A DNA stretch of 64,000 bases from the NCBI GenBank assembly GCA_027563935.2, contig CM050454.1, positions 52,852,596 through 52,916,595 of the forward strand. The letters run 5' to 3'. Position numbers and translations under genes: made by a program. This stretch comes from Costus lasius (Eukaryota; Streptophyta; Magnoliopsida; Zingiberales; Costaceae). Within the stretch, counting starts at the first letter, position 1; every line of letters begins with the position of its first letter. Positions 36,579 to 47,012 of the stretch are shown here, one piece after another. Below the pieces are notes generated by a model. The model did no database searches, was not told the DNA's origin, and saw nothing but the letters and a program-made list of their open reading frames with translations.

Positions 36579-36736
36579 GGAGGAAGCACTTGCTCTAAGA
36601 CATATAGCTTCTTCTCCTGCTTGAGGATTATCCTCAAGTGCCGGTACCAGTCCATGAAGTTAACTCTAGTCAACTTCTCCCTCTCAAGGAAGGAACGGAA
36701 TGACAGTCCACTATTGTTATTGCTTGTAGAAGCCAT
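36579..36736 (-). pseudogene. copia gag, N-terminal part (split by insertion)
   Basis: Begins MASTSNNNSG and continues with FLEREKLTRVNFMDWYRHLR and ILKQEKKLYVLEQ, a typical copia gag start. After codons for Leu-Pro-Pro it is broken by the Athila-like element. The coding frame resumes exactly at 26280 once the insertion and one target copy are removed. Confidence 0.85.
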
Positions 36737-39097
36737 CTATAATACAAACAAGAGCAGATCAGTATCACATTTCAATAATTTATTCTGGTCTTTTATAAAT
36801 GACTGTTTCTCACTATTTTATTCGAATCGATAATCCTCAAAAATCGATCGAGAAGTCGCCCGACTTTCTTAGTGAGATGGGATCCTCATTTCGTACACGG
36901 CCTTGCGTCCCATGAGGGTGGGATCTACTGCACAAGGTGACGCATGCTTCCTGAGGTAGGCTCGCCGGCCAATTGCTACTCGACAATTCCCCTTCTCAAG
37001 ACCGTTCAGGCACTTTGTGTCCAGCGAGGGCTGGATACAACATAAAGTCCTAACCTTTTGAGGCTGTCTCTAGAAATTTCATCATGTGAGCCACCACATA
37101 TGAAAAATCCTAGTCAAGTCTGACCTGACCGTTATACCCAGGGCCAACAATTTCCTTGCGAAAAGCGCGTCCAGAGTTTTAACCAGACTAGGGAAATTAT
37201 TGTCACCACACGCCTCCTGAAGATAGATGGGTGTGTCCCACGAGGGTGGGAAACAGTGCACAGCACCATCGATCGACAGTTTGACGAGGGTTACGCGTCA
37301 GAAGGCTAAGTAACGGGACTTGATATAATTTATCGAGGATTTTTGTGGTCTCGGCACCACAAATTTTTATCTTATTCTACCAATACAAGCATGCAATCCT
37401 ATGGTGGAATAAAACAAAGCAGTGAAGGCATGCTGAAGCAGAAAATAGTAAATATGATGTGATCAAAGCCCAAAGCATGGGTAACAAGCTCCTAAACCTA
37501 GTCCTAGCCACCTAGCACTACCAAGGGCAATGAGCCATGGGCCCATGCCAACAAGTCCTTAGCTCATCCCTGAGTGCCCTAAGGGCTCTGCTCCAAGGCC
37601 CTGAGGTGCGCCACCTAGGTCTTCAGCTCCATGGGTCAGCTCGCGAACCCCAAAGGCACCATCTAGGAAAACCCTAGACCCCCTTTAGGTTCGGCCAGCC
37701 CGAGTCTTCTCCGTGAGCGAGCTCGCAAATCCTAGGCTCCTCCTAGGATTCGGCCAACTCATATCTCTTCCTGGAGGATAGCTCGCAAGCCCTAGGCTCC
37801 TCCTAGGGTTCGGCCAAACATCCATGTGCCATCTCTATGCTAGGTATCTCACCTCAATGCTTGACACGAATCATCCTTTGCAAGGTGCGCCACCTAGAGG
37901 TGCGCCCCCTTTGCTTGGATGTGCCATCAATCATCATTGGCGCTCGACCTTCCTCCATTAGCCCATGAACTTAAGAAGCGTCCAATGGACCTTCAAGCTC
38001 TTGGCTAATGATAGAAGACCAGCCCTTTGCAAGCTTGGAGAGCCAATCCTCTTCCTCAACCCTTGAACCTCAATATACGCCACTAGGAGACCTAGAAGGC
38101 ATCAAGGTTCGGTCAAAGAGTTAGATCTTCCCCCTTAAGTGGCTTTTCCTTTATCATCAACCCTTGAACCCATGCATGCGCCACTAGGAAGCCTAGAAGC
38201 CATGTGGATTCGGTTGAGGATGAAGGTCAGCCCCCTTTGCTTGACTAGGTTGCACCATCTCCTTATCCAACCATCATCCCTTAAGTGAACCAACTAGGTA
38301 ACCCTAGAAGTTACTTCAAGGTTAGGTCAAACAAGGGGATGTGCCACCTTGGGAGGTGAGGTGTGCCAACCCTAACCCTAGCCGCCACCCCCTTAGATGC
38401 ACCCCTAGGTTTAACCCTAGAAGCCACGGGTTCGGCTAGGTGAGAGTTGCGCCACCTTGAGAGATGTGCAAGGGAGAGAGAGAGGAAAATACCATAAAAT
38501 GTCATCAAAGCATTCTATTTGATTTACAATGTAAAATTGAAAACACAGGATTGAAAGTCGGCACGCAGGCCTCACATTGATACATCACAGGCATGACAAT
38601 AGGGCTTGTCTTTGATCATATCAAATGCATAAGGAAAAACACTTAAGACATGCTCTTCTATATGTAATGAAAAACTACATAACCAGATTTTAGTTTTTCA
38701 TTAGAAAACATGTTCGTTAAATCTCCGCGATCTTATCGAAAATTCAGATCTTTCGTTTTCTCTCAGGAGTCTACAAGTGGCCATATATACCCCGATTATC
38801 GATGCCACTTGCAATCCCTAACTTGTACGGATTAGGGCAATCACCCAGTCCATGCCCCGAAATCTAGATACAAGTCTCACATCGTGGGTCTATCCCATGA
38901 ATATGAGGAAAAATAAATTCTCACACATAGGGTCTATCCCCATGTGTAGAAACCGAAAATCATGAATTTCATAAGAGCGAGAATTAACAAACCTACTATT
39001 TTTCTACACATAAAACATGGCATAAAGATTTTTAAAAAAATTTCTATGACATGCGCATGCTAGAAAAAATCCATACACTAATGTATCTCGTAAGTTG
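36737..39097 (-). other. Non-coding leader of the copia-type element (5' side)
   Basis: 2.4 kb between the primer site and gag with no long frame. From about 37640 to 38440 short words recur (tcctaggattcggcca, gcgccactaggaagcctagaag), with a clear 60-65-bp near-duplicate at 37720-37810. No domain is recognised. Confidence 0.5.
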
Positions 39098-39109
39098 GCT
39101 CTGATACCA
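39098..39109 (-). other. Primer-binding site, initiator tRNA-Met
   Basis: The minus strand reads TGGTATCAGAGC one base inside the 5' LTR. Confidence 0.92.
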
Positions 39110-39110
39110 C

Positions 39111-40912
39111 TGTTGGGAATCCCCGGGCTATAAGAAAACGAAAACAGCGGAAGCGAGTCCGAAACGAGATTCCTAATTCAACAAGGACCGACTTACAAAG
39201 AATACAAGGGATGTGATAGGGGCAGTACCTTATCAAGCAATCTTTAGAAGCGGCCGATGATGAAGACGCGCAAGGGCTCGTCCTCTGCAATCGCGTACAC
39301 ACGGACTCCTCGAATCCTCTCCAATCTCCGCACTGGGTGCTAGCCCCGGAAGATGAGATCCACGCCTCTAGCCTTCTCAACTTGCGCCACTGCCAAGGAG
39401 AAGAAGAGATGTTGGCGACAAGGAGTGGGTAGCACTGCCACTTGTCCCAACCTTTGATGCCGAAAAACTTTTATTGTCGTCACCTCCTTGACCCTCACGC
39501 CAAGGAGCAGAGGGGAGGCGACAACTAGAGACAAGAGAAGAGTCTGGTACAAAAGAATCTCCCAGGTGGGCCTCTCTATTTATAATAGCAGGGCCAGACG
39601 CACACTGGAGATACTTCCCATGTGGGATAAAGAGCACAGGCGCCTACTCACAATTACATGTCATGGGTTCGAATCCCCGCATACACAATTAATTGTAAAT
39701 GCGCCCAAGCATATGCGCCTACTCACAATTAAGCATCATGGGATTGAATCCTCGCAGACACAATTAATTGTAAATTGAGCCTAGACTTATTAATTAGCCA
39801 AGAAAAAAATTCTTTTGCCAATTAATAATTTTATTTTATTCATGTACTAAAGTGCCAAGCCCAAACTTGCACTCAGACTCTTGTTTGACTCATTTTGACA
39901 ACATAGGTCAACAGAGGTCAAACGTGGTCCACTAGAGTCAACTAGTGGTCAAACATGAACTAAAATAAAATATCATTCTCTCTATAAAAGTATCAATGCA
40001 TCAGTTCCCCAAAAGATCCGAATCACACAATGATTAGATCAGAGGCTAAACGATTAGTATGAGAACTTGAGTGTCAAGGTGTGCGACCCTGTAGGTTCTT
40101 CAGACATTGGCAGTGATGACTAAATCATCACAAGCAATGAGTGGCACCTAGCAGTACATCATTGCTACCTAAGTCATCAGAATGGTGTCATCATCGACAT
40201 CCCCTAAAACTGCGACAAAGTACAAATGCAGCTTTGTCCTTTTGTCAACTGATGTCCAGATTGGGTAAGTGTGTTACACTTGTTAATCACAATAATATGG
40301 CATGACTAAATCAGGTTCTCACCTAGGTATGGCCATACACTTTCAGTCATCCATATAGGGGCGCCATGGACAATCAAGCTTCCCCGTAAGGAAGGGGCAA
40401 ATCCTCTATTGGCACATTGAATCTCTCATACGGCTTATGACATACCGAATGACAACCGTTATGACTTCCCTTTTACGGTGAAGCGTTAGGTTGCATCAAA
40501 GTATATCAATCACTATATAGAGATACCAATGCTCTCAAGTCTAGGACAAGCGCAACTCTGTCACTGTGATATTCATCTTGTGACACTGAGATGAATCCTC
40601 ATGGCGGGTCGATCCAGTATATCTCCCTTGATATACCCATATGCCTGCGTTAGCAACCCGTGCTCAACCAGCCCATATACCGGTCTCAAGTGAATCATAG
40701 TTGTCCCATATCCACTATGATTTTCGACTAGGGATAAACACAGAGACTAGATAAAATCTATCTCTTAGGGACATTGTATATGCAAATGTACATATGCGCA
40801 GATGTACAAACTTGCATGACAACGACAATGTCAAGATAACTCATCTATCAACTAGATATGATACACATATCCCAATGGACCATCCTGAGGTCCTAGGGCA
40901 TAAACACTAACA
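39111..40912 (-). repeat. 5' LTR of the copia-type element
   Basis: 1802 bp. A minus-strand TATA box (TATAAATA) lies at about 39575-39590. Just to its right, at 39666-39676, the plus strand carries GGTTCGAATCC. Confidence 0.9.
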
Positions 40913-40917
40913 CATTC

Positions 40918-41790
40918 AACGAGCTACACCCGAGTCACAAAAATAGTTTAAGCTATAGATCTCTTTGTGTAAATCATGTAATCTCTCACAAAATATATTT
41001 TTAAAAAGGGAAAACCAAAGATCTAAGATAGGAGAAGACAAATCCCAAACTTTATGACGAAAACTCTAAAGAAATCTATCCGATGTAGCCCTAGAATGCA
41101 ACTTTTGCTCGTCTTTCGCCCTAGCCGTCGACAAGCCAAAATTTGAACCCAAAACCTTCCAGAAATCCCCTTTTTATACCTACATCTCTTCTCCATCAAG
41201 TTAGGAAGGTCCCTCAGTTTTCCCAAATTTCATCTTCAAAATAATCCAAATCGGGCAAGAAACGAGTGCAAGGTCTAATGTCGCTGAAGTTTTCATGGCC
41301 ATGCATCCATACATAGCTTGGCCTTGCTTTTCTCAGCGAAGATTAAAACTCATTGTTTAAATCTTTTCACGGCCATGCACAACTTCATGCCATGACCGTC
41401 TTTTCTCAGCAAGGATTGAAATTGGTCAGCCGAGGTAATCACGACTGTGCAAGAAAACACTGGCTGGTCGTGCTTTTCACAGCATACGAAAGGATGTTTC
41501 AACCGAGAACGTCATGACCGTGTAATAATGCATAGGTCGGCTGTGCAAGATTCGGCACTTGAAAAGGATATCTACCGAGAAGGACATGGCCATGCAAATT
41601 TGCACAAGCTAGTCATGTTTTTCGCATAGAGCTCCGTTTCACCTCAAATTTGATATGTGTTTTCCTAGCAATATATGGAATCTTATTATAATTTTTAATA
41701 TCCCAAAAATCTTCAAGAAAAAGGGTAATATTCCCTCAATTTTAACAAAGTTGAAAAATAGTGAAGATTCTGATCAATAGAGGGAGAACG
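40918..41790 (-). repeat. Degraded gypsy LTR, right part, with U3 repeats
   Basis: Continuation of 21246-21854 after removal of the copia-type insertion. The word acaaaaatagtttaagcta also occurs in the Athila-like LTRs at about 27240 and 35467. On the minus strand a good TATA box (TATAAAAA) lies at about 41172-41180. Upstream of it, at 41294-41640, are five tandem units of 72-74 bp. The right edge is uncertain because the formin-carrying element starts there. Confidence 0.55.
41294..41640 (-). repeat. 72-74-bp tandem repeat with dyads in the old LTR
   Basis: Unit anchors catggccatgc or variants occur at 41294, 41368, 41440, 41513 and 41585. Units pair forms such as cacggccatg with catgaccgtc, an imperfect inverted repeat, followed by ttttctcagc. 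Position just upstream of a TATA box suggests a U3 enhancer. Confidence 0.7.
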
Positions 41791-41802
41791 ATCCAAAATA
41801 CA

Positions 41803-41945
41803 ATTGTTGGACCATTTATTCCACCCAAAAAATAGCAAAAGAAGTATCACCAGAGGCACAGTAATGATCCTAGGATCGGGGAAGATGAGGACATCATATA
41901 AGGGGTTGATACAGCCATGGGGACCTGGGGGACCTAGATGCCCAG
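41803..41945 (+). pseudogene. Formin gene fragment (5' piece)
   Basis: Nucleotide match to 58860-58975 of copy 2 (ggcacagtaatgatcctagg against ggcacagtaacgatcctagg). It holds only the part before the FH1-like prolines and lacks the FH2 part. Confidence 0.55.
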
Positions 41946-42036
41946 AGAGACTATTAATTATATATCCTCCTCCTTAGGAGGACTATCCAAACTATTGCGT
42001 TTGAGAGTTTCAAAACAAGTGAACTAGGTCACGCTC

Positions 42037-42627
42037 TTGGAGCAGCTTCGGAAACAGGCAAAAGCATTATTATTGACAAAATTGACGAAAGGCACAGTTG
42101 TACAGTCAGTTGTTATTGAAATGCTGGAGAAAGTTGAGGGTCAAGTACTTGTTGAAATACCTTCACTTCCTAAAGATCAGACTCCATTCAATAATGATTC
42201 TAATGCTTATTTACATGTAGATAACTCGGTCAAAGAAAGAGGGGAGATAATGGTTAGTAGAATTGTCGTACAGAGCAAAGAAGAAGCTAAAGTAGAAAAG
42301 GTAAAGAAAGAAAACACAAAAATAGGTTTGTGTAATGAGCAGGTTGTCAAACCAGTTTACCAAATTGCTAAAGATGATGCGTTAAATGAGGAAATTAAGG
42401 AAGCTGAGATCATAGAGTGCTCTGAGGCCAACCAAGTTCGTAAATTTGAAACCGCAACTGATTTTGCTAGTGCAGACAACATCCCTTCTCAGGTTCAGTC
42501 ACATTGGTTAGGATCATCCAGCCCTACCGAACATGCTGTGAGTAGTGAGATGTTGAATGATCAAGAAGAATTGATAACTAGAGGGCACTATTACTACACC
42601 CGCTACCTGCTCTCGAGGATTTCTTAA
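42037..42627 (+). CDS. Unidentified ORF inside the formin-carrying element
   Basis: A 196-codon frame, Lys/Glu-rich, with no domain, signal peptide or membrane segment that I recognise. It lies where copy 2 has the FH2 fragment, and sequence similar to copy 2 resumes at about 42672. The length in AT-rich DNA suggests it is, or recently was, coding, possibly a second captured host gene piece. The ATG at 42037 is simply the first in frame. Confidence 0.35.
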   Translation: MEQLRKQAKALLLTKLTKGTVVQSVVIEMLEKVEGQVLVEIPSLPKDQTPFNNDSNAYLHVDNSVKERGEIMVSRIVVQSKEEAKVEKVKKENTKIGLCNEQVVKPVYQIAKDDALNEEIKEAEIIECSEANQVRKFETATDFASADNIPSQVQSHWLGSSSPTEHAVSSEMLNDQEELITRGHYYYTRYLLSRIS

Positions 42628-43490
42628 TGCTGTTCGTATGATTTGTGAAGTAACAGATAAAAAAAAGAGGAGAAGCCTTTATGCTCAGTCACATGCTCGA
42701 ATACAAGTTAAGTAAATTGTACAAGGAACTAGTAAACATGAAGTAAAGATAGAAACTGGATAAATGGAAAGGAGCTGTCACAATAAAGTGAAATTCGTGA
42801 AAATATACTGGGTTTGCTTCAAATGTCAAAAGATGAAAATGACAAGTCATGAAAATCTTACCTATTGACGAGCACCAACCCTAATAGACTCAGAAGCTCA
42901 AAGTCAAGAAGAGTTGAAGTTGCTCTTCACAGCTGACTGGAGAATGGCTTAGGAAATGACCGGCTGTTGAGCCGTCAAGTCACCTCTTTTGATCCTACAA
43001 GGAGATCAAGGGCCATGGGAGAAGAGAAAGGTGTCAGGGTCTACTTCGACCATAAAAAAAGACACGCCAACAGAAAACAAAAGAACGGGAATACACGTGA
43101 AGATAGGAGAAAATATACGCCAGCAGCCAAAAAGAGAGAAAGGAAATAAATGAATATGAAATAAAAAAAAAAGGGAGAAAGAAGGGAGAAAAGACATGCA
43201 AAGAACCAGCGAACGGAAAATCTGGCACACGCCATCAGGCATCTAAAATTTTTAATCACCCTGCCCCACCTATTAGCCTGCAAATAAGACAAAGAAAAAA
43301 AAACAGAAGAGAATATAACAACAGGCAGAGAAGCTGTCAAACAAAAGGAGGATCAGCCCCCTGCTAATTTGGGGCTGATAAATGAAAAGAACGGGAAGCC
43401 CTCACAAGAGCTAAAAATTTATCGATAGAAGAAGCAAAAGGAGGGGGGAGGCCAGCTGTTAAAAAAAATCACTCTTAGGGCTGAGAGGTC

Positions 43491-43498
43491 TATAAAAG
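43491..43498 (+). promoter_or_regulatory. TATA box in LTR-like unit, copy 1
   Basis: TATAAAAG, preceded by gctgagaggtc. In copy 2 the aligned site is CATAAAAG (about 60168-60175). Confidence 0.6.
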
Positions 43499-43596
43499 AA
43501 GGGGGATTGCAGAGAAAAATGAGAGAGGAGGGCGGCAAGAAGAGGCAGGAGAAAGGTAAACGAGAGGGAGTTCTTCTTTACCTTTCCTTACTCGCT

Positions 43597-43712
43597 TTTA
43601 GGCTTCATGGATGCATTAAGCGTCCTGGCACCATGAAGAAATGTAGTACTCCCTTCTCGATTGCTCGTTCTTTCTTTAGGCTTCATGGACGCATTAAGCG
43701 TCCTGGCACCAC
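43597..43712 (+). repeat. Paired leader hairpins, copy 1
   Basis: A ~38-bp segment (aggcttcatgga...cctggcacca) occurs twice, 78 bp apart. Each holds a hairpin: GGATGC-attaa-GCGTCC at 43609-43625 and GGACGC-attaa-GCGTCC at 43687-43703. They start about 110 bp after the TATA box, so they would lie in the RNA leader. Confidence 0.7.
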
Positions 43713-45250
43713 AAAGAAAACGCATATCACCCTCTTGCAATCTTCTCCGGCGTGCATTGCGCAAGCCAACATGGTGTAAATAATCGTTTGTTTGGAAGAA
43801 GGGACGATGTGCCGTAAAACACAAAAAAAAGAGGGCGATACTGTGTGAATCAGACTTAAAGCTACGTAAAAATGATGAGGACAAAAAAAACGAAAAAAAA
43901 AAATCTAAGAGAAGTAAAGAGGAGAAGAAGGATTCGTACATCGAAAAGGATACGTAAAAGGGAGGGGAGAGCTAACCTGCTTTGGGCTGCTTACTGCTGC
44001 TCCCACTCGCCATGATCGCCCATTACAGGCGCTGCTGAGGGAGTATAGAAGATTTAGATTCTTACTTAACCAAAATGAAGAAGCCAATGAACATTTTAAA
44101 AAGGAGTCAACAAATGCTACCCGCGGAAGTAGGGTTGCTTTGATCCTGCACTGGGTTCTTCCTCTCGAGGGAATCGTTCTGTTTTGACGAAAATAAGGGA
44201 CCATTGAAATACGCTGAGAGATCCCTGTTGTATGGGCGCTACAAAGCAGACAGTCATAAATAAAAATGAAAAGAGGGGGATGAACTCTGAAATGGATCAT
44301 TATAAACAAAAGGAGATAGGAAGAAAGAAGTCGGAAGAGCATTCCAAACTTCGAAACTCAAAACAAGGAAAGTATTCCAAACATCACAACTCAAAATAAG
44401 GAAAAGACAAGCAAAAAAATTCCTTCAGGGAAAATCTTGTCGCACAGCAAAAAGGGAAAATCGCTACGTTAAAGAAGAGGAAAAGCGGAAATGAAACGTT
44501 CAGACAAAACCCCATTTTTTGCTTGCCTGAAGAAAAAGCTTCCTCTCCGTCTCTCCTGCTTCCGCCTGGGCCGCGGTTGCGCTGCTCAACGCGACCACCA
44601 GTCTCGTCTTCTACCCTAGCAGCACCAGGAAACGTCGCGCCAAAAAAAGAGACGAAGACCTCGCCGTCAATATCTCCCTCCCGTCTGATACGAATGCCTC
44701 CAGCCGCCTTCGCCGCAGGGGAGTCGTATGAGTTTCGTCCGCCGACCAGATAACGGGAAGAACGCCACTTTTGGCCAAGGTTTGTGCGGCCACTTTCCCC
44801 TTTTGCTGAAGGTAACAAAACCAAGGAAAAGACGAATGAAAAGCTGACTCAATTCATCCGGTGCTCCAAAATCTCGGCATTAAAAAAAAAGTGAAAAGCT
44901 GATTTGCCTAATCAGCTCATTTGGCGTTTAAAAAAAAAAAAACCTCTCGGCAAAGCACCGCCTCACTTGGACTCGATCAAAGTCGAACTAACGTAAACTA
45001 ACGTTAGAATTGCACTTATGATCGTTTTAATTTAGTATATGTGGCGTCTGGTATTCAAGCCACAAATGTGCGTCCAAAAACGTAAATTCAAGGCCAATAA
45101 GACGTAACGACGAACCGGCATAAATACGTCGGTATTGGTACTACCTTGCCATCGCTCGAACTCAACAAATCACACCCGACTAAGTGTTAATTCCGGAAGA
45201 GAAGTTCTCGTGACACCAAATTTTGACGCATTGCGACGGGATATTGTTCG

Positions 45251-45291
45251 GGAGGTGCGTACGTCGACGTTCATCGTCGGGGCGTAGCTCC
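45251..45291 (+). repeat. Hairpin box left of the 41-bp array, copy 1
   Basis: 41-nt dyad: outer GGAG/CTCC and inner CGACG-ttcat-CGTCG. It is part of a ~70-bp block that is repeated on the other side of the array. Confidence 0.75.
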
Positions 45292-45344
45292 TCAATATGA
45301 CGCCGCATCCGTTAAAATTTAAGTATTTTCTTTTCATGATCAAA

Positions 45345-46445
45345 CTACCCATTACGCCGCGAGGCCGGGTAAATTTCCGAATTAAATTACCCACCACGCC
45401 GCAAGGCCGGGTAAATTCCGAATCAAATTACCCACTACGCCGCAAGGCCGGGTAAAATTCCCAATCGAATTACCCACTACGCCGCAAGGCCGGGTAAATT
45501 TCCCAATTGAATTACCTACTACGCCGCGAGGCCGGGTAAATTCCAAATCAAATTACCCACTACGCCGCAAGGCCGGGTAAATTCCAAATCAAATTACCCA
45601 CTACGCCGCAAGGCCGGGTGAATTCCAGATTAAATTACCTACTACGCCGCGAGGCCGGGTAAATTCCAAATCAAATTACCCACTACGCCGCAAGGCCGGG
45701 TAAATTCCAAATCAAATTACCCACTACGCCGCAAGGCCGGGTGAATTCCAGATTAAATTATCCATCACGCCGCAAGGCCGGGTAAATTCCAAATCAAATT
45801 GTCCATCACGCCGTAAGGCCGGATAAATTCCAAATCAAATTATCCACCACGCCGTAAGGCCGGATAAATTCCAAATCAAATTATCCACCACGCCGCAAGG
45901 CCGGATAAATTTCCAAATCAAATTGTCCATCACGCCGTAAGGCCGGATAAATTCCAAAACCAAATTATCCATCACGCCGTAAGGCCGGATAAATTCCAAA
46001 ACCAAATTATCCATCACGCCGCGAGGCCGGATAAATTTTCAAATCAAATTGTCCATCGCGCCGTAAGGCCGGATGAATTCCAAAACCAAATTATCCATCA
46101 CGCCGTAAGGCCGGATAAATTCCAAAACCAAATTATCCATCACGCCGCGAGGCCGGATAAATTTTCAAATCAAATTGTCCATCACGCCGTAAGGCCGGAT
46201 AAATTCCAAAACCAAATTATCCATCACGCCGTAAGGCCGGATAAATTCCAAAACCAAATTATCCATCACGCCGCGAGGCCGGATAAATTTTCAAATCAAA
46301 TTGTCCATCACGCCGTAAGGCCGAATAAATTCCAAAACCAAATTATCCACCACGCCGCAAGGCCGGATAAATTCCCAAATCAAATTATCCATCACGCCGT
46401 AAGGCCGGATAAATTGTCTAGCACGCCGTGAAGCCGGATGAATTC
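45345..46445. repeat. 41-bp tandem array, about 27 units, copy 1
   Basis: Unit attatccaccacgccgtaag-gccggataaattccaaatcaa, period 41. Left units carry gccgggtaa/acccactacgcc, right units gccggataa/atccatcacgcc. Between about 45920 and 46320 a three-unit block of ~126 bp repeats three times as a higher-order unit. Frames in it are artefacts. Confidence 0.9.
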
Positions 46446-46540
46446 TGAGAATTGAAGCATCCGATACGTCGTAAGCTGGAATGACCCTCCAAACCAAATG
46501 TCCAATATGTCTAAACGTAATTACGATGGAATATTGTTTG

Positions 46541-46581
46541 GGAGGTGCGTACGTCGATGTTTATCATCGGGGCGTAGCTCC
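46541..46581 (+). repeat. Hairpin box right of the array, copy 1
   Basis: Same dyad as 45251-45291 but with inner stem CGATG-tttat-CATCG: one C:G pair has become T:A and the loop changed by one base. Confidence 0.75.
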
Positions 46582-46827
46582 TCAATATGACTTCGGATTG
46601 CCTAGACTGAGTAACACCCAACACGCCGCTACGAGGCTAAAGTCCGACGAACACAAATCGCCCACCTTGATGAATACTCCTTTTCTCTTATCATGTCGAA
46701 ATATGTATCACGTCAAATCAAATTTATGAATGAAATTTATAAGTGACATTATCTGATTATCGCTCTTATCTTGTTGCGTATTATAGATCTCTTAATCAAA
46801 GGTTCCCTAATTTTAGGGGTAATTAAC

Positions 46828-46847
46828 AATGAGCGCTTGCGCTCATT
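46828..46847. repeat. Perfect 20-bp palindrome, copy 1
   Basis: AATGAGCGC-TT-GCGCTCATT, nine paired bases with a two-base loop, about 165 bp from the element end. It is identical in copy 2. Confidence 0.85.
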
Positions 46848-46886
46848 GGAAGTCAGAACCCATTAAACAAAAAGCCTTATTAATTT

Positions 46887-47012
46887 AAGGTGGATTTGAA
46901 ACGGTCATAATACATTCTCAATGTAACAAAAATGACCCCACAAATTCTCAAATAAGGTGGATTTGAAACGGTCATAATACATTCTCAATGTAACAAAAAT
47001 GACCCCACAACA
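46887..47012. repeat. 67-bp tandem duplication at the right end of copy 1
   Basis: The terminal segment aaggtggatttgaaacggtc...gaccccacaa occurs twice (starts 46887 and 46954). Copy 2 has it once. Confidence 0.85.

Larger units (their letters stand above)
21855..40912 (-). mobile_element. Copia-type gag-only LTR element, split by an Athila-like insertion
   Basis: LTRs 21855-23658 and 39111-40912 (TGTTGGGAATCC...CACTAACA) flanked by target duplications cattc (21850-21854 and 40913-40917). A perfect tRNA-iMet primer site beside the right LTR and GTGGGAGAT beside the left LTR give minus orientation. Without the nested 10.3-kb element it would be about 8.75 kb. The only recognisable gene is gag with a zinc knuckle; the 1.9 kb between gag and the 3' LTR and the 2.4 kb before gag show no pol motifs. 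It is thus a LARD-like, non-autonomous element. Confidence 0.9.
41797..47012 (+). mobile_element. Formin-carrying LTR-type element, copy 1
   Basis: Shares its parts and order with 58853-62630: a formin-like start, a purine-rich tract, an LTR-like unit starting TGTCAGG, paired leader hairpins, hairpin boxes around a 41-bp array, a perfect 20-bp palindrome and an end in GACCCCACAACA. Here the FH2-coding part of copy 2 is missing and a different open frame (42037-42627) takes its place. I see no 5' LTR and no pol gene. It could be the 3' part of a Tat/Ogre-like gypsy element that acquired host gene pieces; that assignment is inference. Confidence 0.65.
43032..47012 (+). repeat. LTR-like unit, copy 1
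   Basis: Begins TGTCAGGGTCTACTTCGACC after the purine tract gggagaagagaaagg and ends GACCCCACAACA, giving TG...CA ends. It contains a TATA box, leader hairpins and the long array. It is 1.07 kb longer than copy 2, mainly from the array. Confidence 0.6.

Noticed and set aside
43507..43779. Open frames around the leader hairpins
   Set aside because: Frames repeat the hairpin segment (RLHG.IKRPGT) and are not conserved as one protein between copies.
45345..46445. Array of regular repeats considered as CRISPR
   Set aside because: Units are contiguous with no unique spacers, and the context is a plant retroelement.
46828..47012. Helitron 3' end (hairpin near terminus)
   Set aside because: No CTRR end follows the palindrome, and the TG...CA ends with a preceding purine tract fit an LTR unit better.
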